Shown: positions 44,740 to 58,979, counted from the first letter of the stretch. The stretch: DNA of 60,000 nucleotides from Cryptomeria japonica (GCF_030272615.1 NC_081415.1:374499392-374559391), one strand, 5' to 3'. Translations and numbers: made by a program. The notes: generated by a model not told the origin, from the letters alone.

Positions 44740-47698
44740 TGATGGTATGATGAAAGAACAAGGATCCAGTCAACTACTGAGAGGGAGGGGGTGAATCAGT
44801 AGATTAAGAAACTGATATTAACTTCACCAATCTCAAAATCAACTTCTCAAAGTAAACTTAGAACTATCAATGCAATATCATTGTCAAGTTACACCGATTG
44901 TCTATTAACAATAGATTAACAGTAAACAACTTGAAACTCATAAACATTCAAATACTTTTACTGACATAAGTAAAACTTCATTTCATATTGCTTCTGGTTA
45001 TCATGACTTATCAAAGTAGATTAGGTAGTTAAGCAAATCAGCCATAATAAACATAACCACAAAAACATTCACCACTTGACACAATATTTTTGATGTGGAA
45101 ACCCAAACAAGAAAAACCACAGTGACATGAGAATCACAAGATAACTATCTAAACTCTTCTAAAGTTTGCCCTGTTAGGAGCCAAGCCTGTTAAAGCTTTT
45201 ACAAAAAGTCCTATTAAGAACAGATCCTGTTAGGGACCACTCAGTTAAGCTATTGACTATAATGCCTTGTTAGAAGCAATACCTTGTGAGGAGTAACCTG
45301 GGTAGAGGATTTGAAATCCAAGCTAATGGACCACTTGGTTAGAGGATTTAAATAACACCAAGCTTGTTAGAGCTTACCTGGTTAGGGGATTTTACTATTG
45401 TAATTGTAAACAAAAGGATTTTGCTGATCTATTTGAATAGCACTACACTTGCTTGTTCAGATCCTTTTCATTCTCCTATCCGCCTTTACTCAAACTATAG
45501 ATACATCATCCAGTTCGGCAACCACACACTCAACTGAAACTTTGCCAACTCTTAAACTAAATAACTCATCAACCTTATAAACAAACTAATTAGGTGGGTA
45601 ACACAACAAAAACCTAATTATCTCATAGAGATTACAAACAAGTCGGTTCAAGTATGACCATTGGATTACATAACAATCTCTACACATCATTCAAGAAAGC
45701 CTCGATCGCTCCTTGATCATTGCTTCATCTAACTCAGTAACTCATCACGTGATGTGCATTACATGCAATATACTTGCTCATTCCCTAGATAAAAACCGTT
45801 ACTTCAACGTGCCAAAAACACTTTGAAACTCTCTTCATACAATAAGCATATGTGTCATAATCATTACCACTCATCATTATGATCATAAACCAATATAACC
45901 AATTCACCAAACTTAATCGGTTAGGGTTTATCAAATAAACAGGTAGGGTTTACCGGTTCAACTCTCCAATACTTAGCAATACTGGTTCACTCCACAAGCT
46001 TAACTACCGGTTACAGTTTCCTTTCACTAGCTCTTCCTACTGGTTACAAAATAACATTAACAATATCATTACCGGTTAATTGATATTGTAGCTAGGAAAT
46101 GTGGAAATCATCAAAGCAAATAGTATTAGTAATCTAGCTCAATCACGAAAGCTTAAATGCAATGATCAATCCTAAACACACTCAATAAAGACATGAAAAC
46201 AAAACATTCAAGATTGAAAACTAATTAAACCAAATGCAGACTTGAATGTCTCCTTCATGTGGCTCCATTATCCTTCTTTCTCCTTCAAATAGCTTTTGTT
46301 GTGGATCTCACCTACTAGTGCATAAGCATGATGTGAAAGCAAGTAGACAAGATTGTAGCACAAGAATACTCGAAGCATGATTGATTCGACCAGGTAGGGA
46401 TTCGAAAAAGTGATTAGTTGGGATTGAAGAAATTCATCCAATTTATAGACAAATTGGAGAAAAGATCAAATTAGCATGAAGAGATTCAAATGGAAATTGC
46501 AAATCAAGAATGTCAATTATGACAAATTATGACAAATTTGCACTTTCTATGCAAGATTGATTGATTGATAATTCATGACAAAATTATGACAAATTTCTAT
46601 GTCAAAATTGATTGATTGTCAATTATGACAAATTATGACAAATTGAAATGTCATTCCCATGAAATTAGGAGGAAAATAGGAGAGAATTGAAAAATAGATG
46701 AAATAGAAATTAGGAAATTAGGAATTAGAAGAAATTAGGTAAATCAATTAATAATTTGTCATTTATTAATTAATTCACAAAAAGAGGAATAATTAGTTAG
46801 CCAATTAAATAAACATTTAATTGTGACATGAAGACTTAGGATAAATAAATAATTTATCAATACTAGAGGGGGAAATGTCAAACAGGGTTAAATGAATAAA
46901 ATCATGAAACCCTAAAAGATGAATTAGAAAATGCAAGAATAACAATTAGGTCTTGACAAAAGATAATTGATATCGATTCGATTTGATCATGATTCTTATT
47001 AACATTTGACCAATGCTGACAAACGATTTGATTAATAAATGCACCAATTGACGAGGAACAATTACTAATTGATCCAAATTGACACAATTTAAGAAAGACG
47101 ACGATCGATGACAAATTGATTGCAAAAATGACAAAATTGACAAGAAGACAAGGATTGATGACAGAATAGATTGCAAAATGACAAGATTGAAAATGTCAAC
47201 GATCGATGACAAATCGATCACAAGACAACAAGATTGATGACAAATTGATCAAAAGACAAGGATTGATGACAAATCGATCGCAAGATAATAAGATTGAAAA
47301 ATGACAACGATCGATGGCAAATCGATCACATGATGACGAGATTGATAAGAGGACAAAACCCTAATTAGGATTGACGATGTCCAAAATGATGACAAATGAA
47401 TACACACATTGATGCGATAGGATAAGATTGACCAAAATCATGACAAATATTGCTATCGACAAGACCAAATTCGAGAGCGAGACAGATGAAAAATGCAGAA
47501 GAAAGACTCGATGCTCGCAAATGATAATGACCAAATGCAAATCAAAGGAGAAATGTTAATGCGACGCAAAAACCCTAAAATAAGGCAATGCGCAAAATGT
47601 TCAAGTATGATTTCGCAAGCATTGACCATTTTAGACGTCTACAGACATCAATGACAACATAACACATCATTAATGAAATCTTCATGAAAATGCCAACA
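44740..47698 (-). mobile_element. E5 Copia 5' LTR (about 2.96 kb as it stands)
   Basis: On minus it begins TGTTGGCATTTTCATG (47,698 downward) and ends ACCATCA at 44,740. Marks of this LTR type: GTTGTCATTGATGTC near the head (also in the Copia head at 53.3 kb), a 'gttttt cttgtttgggtttcc' block near 45,095-45,125, and a G-rich R-region stem (CTACTGA 44,774-44,780 / TCAGTAG 44,796-44,802). It is long for Copia; a nested piece may be hidden around 46,450-47,400. There is no gene inside. Confidence 0.7.
46470..47350. repeat. Short dispersed repeats (ATTATGACAAATT; CGATGACAAATCGATC)
   Basis: Between 46,520 and 46,645 the phrase AATTATGACAAATT recurs; between about 47,100 and 47,340 variants of GATCGATGACAAATCGATCACAAG recur at 40-60-bp spacing. 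They look like degenerate tandem arrays inside the E5 LTR. The two short minus-strand frames over 46,902-47,221 are shadows. Confidence 0.6.
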
Positions 47699-48235
47699 AT
47701 AAATTCATTAGTTTTGTATAACAACACTAATTAGAAAGTGTTTTAAATTAATGAATAGATTGTGAATTTTTGGATTGAATAAGTTGAGTTTGTAGTTGGG
47801 AATCAACAAAAAATGTAGTAGCGGTATGGAGATCATATTCTATAGTTGAAGTCAAACAAGCTCCCAAAGGGTTTGGTGACATTAGAATATATTGTTAATA
47901 TTGATGATCAAATGAGAAAATAAAAGACCAGGATGTCAGCAAAGGAAGAGCACTGCAAACCTATTGAAATCTTCAAAGGAAATCTTCTAAAAATTGCAAG
48001 GTATGTACCGATAAGGAAAACGTTATTTGGTTTTGTCTTGTTAAAAATTTAATGATGCGTTGTCTTGGGAATATGGACATTTGAAATATTTTAACCCTGA
48101 GTTATCTAGACACACTATTGAGCTGGATCCCAATGTGAAACCAATAAGATAAATGAAAAGGCCTTTGAATCCCAAGCTAGAACACCTGATGAAGATGGAC
48201 TTGTTGATGGGTGTTTTGACACTTTCACCAACATG
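47699..48235 (+). pseudogene. E6: fragment of an E3-like pol (linker plus RT lead-in)
   Basis: Plus-strand reading gives a decayed linker (NTN-stop-KVF... near 47,730), LKSNKLPKGLVTLEYIVNI at about 47,845-47,905, KEEHCKPIEIFKGNLLKIA near 47,945, and YGHLKYFNPELSRHTIELDP, a stop, and MKRPLNPKLEHLMKMDLL at 48,070-48,205. This matches the segment of E3 just upstream of RT. Several stops are present. The left edge is the E5 LTR end, so E5 inserted into E6; the right edge near 48,210-48,235 is another break. Confidence 0.75.
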
Positions 48236-50220
48236 CAGGTAGAGCATGAATGCACATACTAGCTCTCTTGAAAACAAATCAATCTTGAAAGACTAACAAC
48301 TCCAAGGTCTCTGTAGTCAGTTCATGATGATGTTGGTTAACTCGGTGGTTGACGTAGTTGTACCTATCAAGGGGTCTACTATTTCAGATATTTTTTATTA
48401 AGTGCATAAGTGAAAAAACTAAACTAAATTTAAACTAACCAACAAGAAAGAAAAAACAAAAGAGAAAGGGAAATGCAAGAAGATGATGAATACTAAACAT
48501 ACATTCGATCCAATAATATCAACTAAATCTAGAGGACATTGGAACATTCATACATTAACATGTAAATTATCAATTTAACATATTAACGAAGCTAGACTCG
48601 ATAAAAAGAAATACTAAGCCATATTAATATTAACATTGATCACCATAAACATCACATATTGAAGCAATGCAACACAACTCTCTCCAAATTTAGGAAGCTG
48701 AGTTAAATGAAATGAACATCAAACATACATCATATGATGGAAAACAACTTAAATAAACAAGAAATTGAATTAAAATTCATATATTCACCTTGGAATAAGG
48801 ACAATTATTCAATAGATCTATCACACTGAATGTCTATTTTTTGTTTGTATTAGATTGTTTCTAGCTATACTAACATAGAAAATGCAATGAAAAAAAATCT
48901 AGAATGACCTTCAACCAATTTCCAGAAGTTCTCCAACTTCTAAACTATTCCTAATTCTAAATTCCTAATCCTGAAAAGTCTAAATCTAAAATGGCTAACC
49001 CTTTACAATGAGCATTTAGCTCCAGTTTTAATAGTTTGTCATAAAAATTCACTTTTAGATACAATAGATCAACTCCAATTCGTGCATGCAATCACTCCAT
49101 AAAAAGGAATATTCCCCTTTGCAACTCAAAATTAGCTCCAATTGACAATGCAAGCTTGTCTCTATAACATAAACTTTTTGATTTTTACATTGAGTTTTCT
49201 CAAGTTCGATTCCAATTAACCATGTGACTTAGCTCCTAAAAACAACAACTTTCTAATTTTGAACTCTAGTTTCACCCAACTCGAATTTGGTTCATCTCTC
49301 AAGGCAATTTTCCTTTTCACGCATTGAGTAAACTCCAGTTTAGCATCTGTTCCATCTTTGGATCAATTTAGACTCCAATCTTGACAACATTTCGTTTTAA
49401 CTATAGTTTTATTTTTTGTTCCCCTTTGAATCCATTTTGAATCCACACATTAAAATTAATAATAAATCAATTCCAAATTATCGAAATTATGCCCATTCAT
49501 TTGATAAATTCACAAATTTAAAATAAAATACATTTTTTGCCTTAATGTGAATTTAATCAAAACAATTTAGACCCTTCCGTAAATATCACATATAAAGTTC
49601 ACTAAATTTTGAATAAATCAAAATTTAATAATACTCCCTTTTATAGATATTTCATTGATTTCCTCACCAATAAAAATCACCTACAAGATGATAAAGACAA
49701 ATAATTAATTCATAAATATTCTTTTATAAATTAATTCATTAAATCCAATAAATGAAATTAAAGGGAAAAAATTTAAATGCCATTTAAAGAAGTATTATAA
49801 TTTAAACATGATTTAAATTATAACAACATTAACATAAAGAACAAAAAAAAAAGAAAAAAGCATTTAGAACTAAAACATTTCAAAAGATTTAAAAACAAAC
49901 TCTCCAAATGCTTTAAAATTATTGTATGAATTCCTTTTTCCTTTACCACTTAGAGTAATGTGTTCATACACATTGTCATTGATCCATTACGGTATATGCA
50001 GGTTAATGTAGATATGGTTCGGGAAATTTACATTTGCTCATCAAAACCATGAACTATTTTACCTTTTCATCTAAGGTGAATAGATCAAACCACGATTTCC
50101 ATGATTTGGACACATGTCAAAACTTTGCCAAATTAGGGTACAGACCTTGAACTTACTCATGTGCTTCACATCAAGTCCTCATGTTTGGAGTATGCTTGAC
50201 AAGTGCCCTTCAATTATGAG
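48236..50220. other. No supported gene; AT-rich with recurring AACTCCAATT-like phrases
   Basis: No open frame longer than about 75 codons carries a domain. From 49,015 to 49,400 phrases such as 'gctccaatt', 'gattccaatt' and 'aactccagttt' recur, suggesting a decayed minor repeat. The rest is A/T-rich. It may be LTR body of an unidentified element. Confidence 0.4.
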
Positions 50221-51567
50221 TGAGTAATCTTACCTATAGATTCTAATCATGTTTTTCCCTACCGATTCAAAGTCATTGATTTACCAATGGATGATTTATT
50301 TCTTTATTGCTACGTAATGGGAGAGCCAAAACCCTTGAATTAGTTATCTTTGAAGATGAGAAAAAGGTTATGGGATTCAAATGCATATAATATTCATAAA
50401 ACATATAAAATCATGAAACAATGCAAATGAGAACTTTTATACCTTCTTCTCCTCCCTTGAATTAGACCTTTGCTGAAGTGAGGAATGCATCGCTTCCTCA
50501 CTTGGTTACATTGGTCCTAGATGAGGTGTGGAATTATCTCTACAACACAACAAAAATGGTTTGATGGATGAAGGCATGGATGACTGAAATGTCTAAGTAT
50601 GGGAAGATAACTTGTCTATAGTAATTATGCTATGGAGATGATTCTAATCTTATACTAGCAACATGAGATTGCATAAATAATAGATATGAAATGAAGGGGA
50701 GGAGACCCCAATTTATATATTTGAGAAGGGAGAAATCGAGGGTCAAGATTGATTTATAATGGAGGGTGGAGATTGAAGGAAACTGATGGAAGGGATTAAG
50801 AGGACATGGTGTGGGATTAAAGAGATTTGTCATAAACGTATTTCTTTTCTCCACACACCTCAAGGTACATGGGGAAGAGATCCCCAAGTACATTGGGAGA
50901 ATAAAAAGGAATTTAAAATTCCTTGGGAGATGACAAGAGAATTAAAAATTCTCAAATAATGGATTGCATGGAAAAAAGGGGAGAGAAAATGAATTAAAAA
51001 TTCCTTGGGAAGTGAGGGAGCATGGGGAAATGGAAGAATTTGAAATCCTTTCAATGACCAAAGTTGGTGCATTTAAGGTTGGGGGTTGAGAGGGGACAAA
51101 CCATTTAAGGAAAATGGTTGACTTATTCCTAATCATGAGGATTGAGATTGTGCAAATGATTAAGAAATGAGATTAAGTGGGATAATGAGGAATTAGGATG
51201 CAAGTGGATAAGTTAGGAGAATTTTACAAGAGGAGAGAGAATGAGTGGAAGAATTCAAAATTGAGGAAGAATGATAACAAGCCTTCTAGAAGAATTAATT
51301 AGTTTAAGTGAGAATTAGAGGAAGTGATATGTAGGAATCACTTGACTTAAGTTAATTAATTAAAATTAATTAACTAAAGGGGGTTTAGAAGAATTAATGA
51401 TTTGGGTGACTTTAGAAGAATAGGGGAATAATTAATTTATTTGATAAACTAATTATTGGACTATAGTGACAGGATTGATTAAATTAAATTTAGTTTATTT
51501 TGAAAGGAATAGGAATAACATAATTAAATTGATTAAATATTTAATTTAATTAATTTAAGCTTCTACA
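50220..51567 (-). mobile_element. Probable minus-strand LTR; left end uncertain
   Basis: Read on minus, it starts TGTAGAAGCTTAAATTAATT at 51,567, has an AT-rich U3 with TTAATTAATT runs, a TATATAAATTGGGG box near 50,710-50,725 and an AATAAA near 50,302. On its upstream side (51,568-51,590) the minus strand reads GAGAATGGAGGAT, a fair polypurine tract, which would make this a 3' LTR whose body lay to the right. No coding DNA was found there and no partner LTR is in the window. Confidence 0.4.
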
Positions 51568-51590
51568 ATCCTCCATTCTCATTTTGTGAT

Positions 51591-53298
51591 ATTTGTAAAC
51601 TCGACCTACAATTAATGCTCTTTATCTGCATGCTTTATTCTACCTTTCATCCATACTTACATCAATGGTGTCTCATTATCGTAGCAATATCGATCCTCTA
51701 CATCTCTTTATTATCCTTATATTTCCATAAGTTATTGAACTTCACATTTAGGGTTTCCTCCAAATCTGCCATTTTTCATTGTTACTCACTTCATCTGGTG
51801 ATATCTTGTTGATCTATAAAAATTGGCTTTCGCCAACTTTCAAGGATAGTTTGGGAAGTTCACAGGTGTGGGACTAGATGCGACATGTGAAATGACCTCC
51901 AAGATTTTAAAAGTCGACTCTTCAAATTTCAGAAGGGATGAAAAAGGAAGGAGGAAACAAACGTAAGAAAACCTAATTGAAGGCGATGTGCTAAAGCTTT
52001 TACAACACCTTAAATCCCCTTTAAAAATAACAAGAAACATTTGACCCAAAAATATGAGCACAAAATACCATAGACTCTTCATTGGTGGAAAGAGAATAGA
52101 ATGCACAAAGTGACATAGACATAGGACAAAATATTCAATTCTTTCCATGAGAAGCACCCACTAAGGCTTGCAAGGTACATTCCTATTATCTAGCTAAAAC
52201 TATTATTCCTTGTGGATTTTGCTTACCAAATGGCATAGCATAACTCCAAATCACAAATTACTATAGATGATTGAAAGAGTAAAACATGATTCAACGACCC
52301 GTCAATCTATGATGAAATTATAAAATCCGAAAACTAGAACAATTAATAGCTACATTCATTTGAAATGACACATAGCTATAGATTCATCCATATAATAGAA
52401 ATAAACATACATCAAAGGCAAATTGGGCACAACCTTATATGTTTTTCTTTCTATTAATTGACTGAATCACAATGCTAAGTTTTGAACCGAATTCATAGCT
52501 ATTTTCTAAGTGTTCTTCTCCAAAATTGGTAAACAATTGGGAACCCCTTTTACAATGCGCGCGTAGGCTTATATAGAGAAAACCTCTCTGATCTGAAATG
52601 GTGGTCAAAAATGAAAAAAAAACTCTTGCAAATCAGCCTTGTGTCCACCATCACAATGGAGGTTGTTGCAGCTGTCCAAATCGTAATCATTGTTTCCCTT
52701 CCATGTGCGCAACATGGATGCCACCTAGAAATTCCCTTCTTCTATTGCAACTGCTTGATCATACAGGTCTCTATTTGTGCCCCTTTTTCATGCTCTTTGG
52801 TTTTGCCACATAGTGCCTCCTATGACTTTCCGTTATTGAAAGAAACAAATGCACGCTTTAATTCTATCTCTGATCCCAAAACATGCTCGAGCTTCCACTT
52901 TGTCAACACGTGGCACACTAGCAAGGCTTTTAGAGCCTTCTTCTCCCTTCGCTTTTGAGAACCCCACGGTGCCGACACTTGGCACCCCCACGTGCCTTTA
53001 GGAGAGTGAGAAGTTGTAGGCTTTCTTAAAACCGCACCATGTTGAAACATGGCATGCTCGTACCTAATCCCCGCGAATAACAAGAAATTGGTCTTGACTT
53101 GGTGGGACCATAACTTTATGCTCGGTGCTCAAAATCTTAAGCTGCTTACATTGCTGGAAAGATCTTAAAAGCTATAATTTTAGTCCCTTAACATGATGCC
53201 TTTGGTTATCAAGTTAAAGGATTGGGGACAGTTTCGACCCCAAATTTTTCTCTGAAAGCCTCTGAAAATGCAAAATATTGAAACATAGGAGAAGTACC
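51591..53298. other. No supported gene
   Basis: Open frames at 51,840-52,157 minus and 52,611-52,958 plus show no known domain. The stretch 52,600-53,080 is somewhat richer in GC, with CACGTGG phrases near 52,908 and 52,989, and resembles LTR or other transposon non-coding DNA. Confidence 0.4.
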
Positions 53299-53790
53299 TG
53301 TTGGACATTGTTGTTGCTAGGATATGTTGTTGTCATTGATGTCAACATATTCCTACTTCGGTGACTGCAGATTGGTTTATTGGGATTGTGGTTTGGTGTA
53401 TGGAGTATTTCTAGTATCATTATATTTTTCTGTATTGGTTTTGGTGATTCAGGAAGCTTAATTGATCATATCATATGATCTATTTTTGTAGTTTGTTTTT
53501 CTGATCAGTGCTTTGCAAAGTTTACTATTTCCTCTAGTATATTCTGGTGTGATCAAATCTTGAGGTAAGATTTTAGGATATAGTTTGGAATGGTCTTGTG
53601 TATCTTCATTTCAAATGGTTTGTGATTTGGTGCTCTGCAAGTTATCTTTCTTTGTGAGAGTTGTTGTTGTTTGAGTGTTCTTGAGTTTAAGATGATTGAT
53701 GAAGATTTGATAAGTGGTGTTAGTGTAGTTGCTACTCACTAATATATTTGGCCTAAAATTCTAATGGAGGTTTTCGACAGAGAAGGTATA
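53299..53790 (+). mobile_element. Copia-type LTR head (truncated)
   Basis: It starts TGTTGGACATTGTTG and contains TGTTGTCATTGATGTC within 45 bases, the same head signature as the E5 LTR on the opposite strand. The usual LTR tail (C-rich stem, primer site) is not found downstream, so it is truncated or decayed; the right edge is approximate. Confidence 0.55.
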
Positions 53791-56700
53791 TTGTGACCAA
53801 ATTTGATTTTTTTTGAAAAATTGATCGAATTTGTCAAAATTCTGATGATAATTTCACATTTGGTTTTGACGGAGAAGACAATACTAATGAAATTTGATTA
53901 TTTTGAAAAAAGTGCCTGTGTTCGTCGAATTTCCGATGAACACATGCATTACTTCAAAAACAAAACAAAACACCGCAATTCATTTTAACCGAAAGCAATC
54001 CCGCGCAAGCTTGGCATTGACCTCTAGCCCTGATCAACCCAAAGCAACCCTATGTGTGATTTCTTGTGTTGAGTTAGGCATTTCACACAAAACAACTAAA
54101 TGGTTAGGCCCTACTTTATATGAATTTTGCATATGAATTTTCATTTTGGGGTTGCACATTATTGATTTCATTTTGCATATGAATTTTGGACCTATTGCAC
54201 ATATAACAATCTATGATTCATCATAGCCAAACATTTTGAGAGTGAGCCGAGTAGGGAACCTCAATCCTAGGAGTAGGTAAAGATAGGAACCCGAGTCCCT
54301 CCAATTTTGCCTGAAATTCAATTTGCGAGTCAGTTATAGTCTCCTCTTCCAATTGTTCTTTTAGAATTTATCTGTCAATTACCAATCTTCCTGTGCATTG
54401 TTAAAAACTATAATTTCAACCTATTTGTACCCCCTTCTTGCATTCTTCATTTTCAATTATAGTCATATTACCCCACAATGAAGGACCATTAAATTTTCTT
54501 TATGGTTAAACCATCTTGAGCCTAATGGATTTTTCTCCTTCCAATGTAACCATGTAGGTAATGAAATAGATTCCTTATTTGCATGCGTAGACTTGGGAAT
54601 CCTATTTTCCCTACATTACAGTATTGATTTTAGTTTTTTTACTATAATATTAGAGGATAGCATTCTAGATGAAGGAGAAGCACTAACAAAACCACCAAAG
54701 TAGTGATATTCACAAGAAGCCTTAGGGTTTCAATTTCTAGTTCTAGGTAATGTATTTTTTGTATTGTAATGATTTGGGTTTATCCCAAATTTGTAATTAC
54801 AATATGTAACCTTTGCAGATCAAGTGATTCATAGAACAATAAACTTTGATTGAGTGGACCACGATGTGTGTGTTATGTATTTTTAGGTGTGTGAAATTTA
54901 GTTGGCAAACCAAAATACTATAAAATATTTGCAAAGCCTTTGTGAGGTACTTTCTCAACACAATAAAGGATATGCATGTATATGCTCATGGATTAATAAG
55001 TAGAATCACTTCATATTTTTCAACTATCAATATTTTTTTAGATGCATGTGTAAAGCCCAACTTGCCTATGCATTCTTAAAGGCATAGTATTGTGTCCAAT
55101 ACATCTTGATTATGACATCATCTTGGTTTAAATTATAACATGTTTGATTAAATTTAGAGATTGTTACCCAAATAGATAAAGGCACCCATCTATGAATATT
55201 TTTCTCCCCATCATCTTGAACATGCTCACAATACATTAAAATCTAAACATCCTTTCATGTTTTATTAGTTTTAGTGTGTTTCAAATACCGTGGTTGGAAG
55301 AATACCAACATAAGGAGTTATCATAATAAATATTCTCAAACACCCATATCATGGATCATCTATTTTAATAAGGTGCTTAACCTTCAGTTTCTCAAACCAA
55401 CATATAGGCACAAAATATAAACTAAAATAGGGGTGCACTATGCAATGGGTATTATTTGTGTTAGGATGAGAGTTGTAATTCTATTCCTATATATACTAGC
55501 ATCACAGGGAAACCTATCATGAAGAGATATAAGTGAGGGAGGCCTTACCCACCTCAAGAATTGGTCCTAAGTTATCCAACCTAAACATAGGTTTGTGATA
55601 ATCTTTCCAAGTTTAAAACCCTTGACAATTGGGAGGTTATCATACCTTAGGGATTTGAGGTATACAACTTATATCACCAACAAATTAGCACTATTTTTGG
55701 AGATAATTTAAATTAATATTCAACTTGATGACTCAAGTTAATTTCTAACCATGGTGTAGCCAAGAAAAACTTGTTAATTTACATTATTTTCTCCTTTTGA
55801 GGAATGGTGAATCCATAAATAAAGATCCAAAAGTTTACTTCATATAAGATAAAATAAACAAATGAAAAAATACCAATGATCTAAAAGTCAAGAGATGGTT
55901 AACATAATTTCTCTTGATGTGATAAGATGACAAGAATAATGGAATGTGAAAAATCTAGGTATTTCATCTTTGCATAATTCTCTTAGTATTGAAAAGGGAG
56001 GTCCTTTAAATAGAGGAGAAGCATCTAAAGAACATGATCAATATATATCAACTAATTCAATTTATAATTCGATCAAAACTCCTAGGAGAACCTTTAGGTG
56101 TGATTATGGCAGGCCTAGAAAAGAAATAAATATTGATATAAGAAATAAAGATACACCTTAAAATATGCATACAAAAAATGTAGATAGTAATTTAGCTTAG
56201 CTTTCACCTCTAATAAATCAAAGATGAAGCCCACTATGAACAATTCTCCTACTTCACCTTGGGGGATTGAACAAGTAGAGACTTTGTTCTATGATGTTGA
56301 TCTACCTACTCAATTAGAGAATCAATGTAGATAAGGGAATTAAATCATCATATAGATCTAGATTGACCAACTTAGAGAGAGGTAATGTGAATTAGAATAA
56401 CAAATTGCATCAGGGAAAGCTCAAATTTCTTAGCAGGCCCAACAAATGAATCATTATTAAAATGTTCTTCAACCTCAAAATGTTGCACGAGTTGATCCAA
56501 ATCAATCACATATTGAAAAAGGTAGGATATTTAAGCAAGGAAACTTTATCCCTAAATGCCACCTACAAACTTCACATCGACACACACTCAGATGACGGTC
56601 CTTACACTTCTCTTGTCCAATCCCACATCTAGGATTAAGGATTGAGAAGCACATATCATATTGCTCACACAAGGCCCTTTCATCTCATAATGAAGAACAA

Positions 56701-57923
56701 ACCCCATTAGAATAGTAGGGCCATAGAATAGTAGGGGTTTGATTCATTATGGATATTCAAGATAGCAGGTGAGCACATAAAAGAGGGGGCTAGCAACTTA
56801 CTGATGAGCATTGGACAACTATTACTAGCCATCTATACTCGGGAATGCACTTATCAATTATTCTAAGCTACCTACTGAGAAACTTCAATGTGTTTTGCTC
56901 GCTGACTATCCTGTCCCCTACTACCCTCTCTTGGGGGAGGTTGGGACCCTCAACAGAAGAATGGTATCTATTTTAGAAGCTCTAGCAAATTGAAAAGGGC
57001 TGCTACTATCTATACTAGCAAGATAGAGGCTAGCATTAGCTAGAGTATATAGTAGTATCAACAATAAATACTAGATCATTCTCTACATCACTTCTAAATA
57101 AAATGGGGACTGTGGTTTGACGACATTCCCCTACCTCTGCATCATACACATGAGTCAAGGATGATAGTGCATTGTACAAACATCCTATATGGATAGGACA
57201 CAAGAATCTATACCAGATAGTTCTAGGTGAAATGTATTTAATATCTTAGACTTATAGGGACATATGGGAAAGTTTGTGCATGTGATGATTCCATGAAAGG
57301 TTTGATATTCCTATTTATCAGACTGAGAAAACCAGTGAAAGACAAAAAAAAATACATTGAGAAGGTAAAACGTTGATTTGCCTAATGTTTGGTGTTGAAG
57401 TGATGTGTGGGGACCCTGCCAAGTCAAATACCTTATTGTAGTTTCAAAGGGTGAAAAAAGAATAAGCATTTTATTTATTGTCCTAATAGATCATCCATCA
57501 TAACAATGATTACCAATGATGTGTGTGTTGCAAACAAAGTTCTAGAGGAATACCCTTTCTATTGTAATACCAAGTGAGTGTTCATAGACCTTGTGTAGGG
57601 TCCTCCAAGCCTAAAGTAAGGAGTTTGAAGCCTAGATACATTGATTTGGCCTTGTGGCTATCAATGAGTGTTGACCCAATAGGAGAAGTGTTGAGACTGA
57701 CAATTTTGGAAGTGTGACATTGTTGAGAGCCAACACTTAGGTGTGAACCCTGTCGTCACAAATTATGATCTGTTGCCATGATACTTGACCCTATCCTCAT
57801 GGTGTTGTCTCAATTCATATTAGTTTTCCCAAGCCTAGAAGCCAAGTAATGTATCCAAGGGTGTCTAGAAGAATGGAGTGTATGATCATTGACTTTGTAT
57901 GTTAAAACCATTATACATGCCTA
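53791..57923. other. No supported gene; decayed non-coding DNA
   Basis: A pair of related ~50-bp pieces (TTTGATT...TTGAAAAA...TCGAATTT...GATGA) at about 53,800-53,852 and 53,895-53,940 suggests a small tandem duplication. The frame 55,946-56,161 is hydrophilic and lies in a longer region with coding-like text broken by stops up to about 56,830; it may be a gag remnant, but I see no diagnostic motif. No LTR ends were placed. Confidence 0.35.
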
Positions 57924-58979
57924 ACCATTGAGGGTATTGAGGAAGACTGGGAATAGTGTGTTTTGGTGAAGAAACATGATGTGATAAGTTTGATGTAGAG
58001 GAAAGGGTAGAACTCAATATTTTATATTAGGACAATAACCACATTGATTAGGAAAGTCAAATAAGGTCTCTCCAATTTTTAGGATACACAAGGGCAACAT
58101 TAGTCATGTAAGTATGCATGAGCATGGGAATGAATAGTTACTTTCCTTTTATACTAACTTGGGTCTATGACTCTCAATGGTGTTCATTCCAAAAGTATAT
58201 GTAATATAATTCACTTGCACCAAAGGTGTGACTGAGAATTTTGTCTTACTTGTCACTAATTTGGACAGTATTGAGAGGATCCTATAAGGATGACTATCAC
58301 CATAATCTTGATGACTTCACAAAATTGATAATGAATTCACATTAGACACTCATGGATTACACTATGTTGAAGGGAGTGTCATGTTGTCTTTGTAAGGGTT
58401 GTTGAGTTTTCAATGAAGGTTGTTCAAGAGTTGTGAGGTTGTTTTGTGACTTCAAGTGAATTGAGTAGGCAAAGTTATTATTCTTGGAAGGTTGGTTGAG
58501 TCAGCAAGTCAATGTGTATTGAGGCCTAATGCTTGAGGCCTGACCATTGAGGGTATTGAGGAATATTGGGAATAGTGTGTTTTGGTAAAGAAACATGATG
58601 TGAGAAGTTTGATACAGAGGCAAGGGTAGAACTCAGTATTTCATATTAGGACAACAACCACATTGATTAGGCAAGTCAAATAAGGTCTTTCCAATGTTTA
58701 GGATACACAAGGGCAACATTAGTCATGTAAGTATGCATGAGAATGGGAATGGATAGTTACTTTCCTTTTAAACTAACTTGGGTATATGAATCTCAATGGT
58801 GTTCATCTCAAAAGTATATGTAATATCATTCACTTGCACCTAAGGTGTGACTGAGAATTTTGGCATACTTATCACTGATTTGGACAGTATTGAGAGGATC
58901 CTATAAGGATGAGTATCACCATACTCTCGATGAATTCACAACATTGATAATGAATTAACATTAGACACTCATGGATTAC
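57924..58979. repeat. 437-bp direct repeat, 619 bp apart
   Basis: 57,924-58,360 and 58,543-58,979 match without any indel, with scattered substitutions. Both begin ACCATTGAGGGTATTGAGGA and end CACTCATGGATTAC. The 182 bp between (58,361-58,542) occur once, so this is a 619-bp unit with a partial second copy. Nothing in it looks coding. Confidence 0.9.

Noticed and set aside
48041-48277. 78-codon minus-strand open frame
   Set aside because: Antisense of the E6 RT lead-in on the plus strand, which matches E3.
52820-53083. 87-codon minus-strand frame in a GC-richer patch
   Set aside because: No domain and no exon-like borders; the overlapping plus frame 52,611-52,958 is equally open, so neither is convincing.
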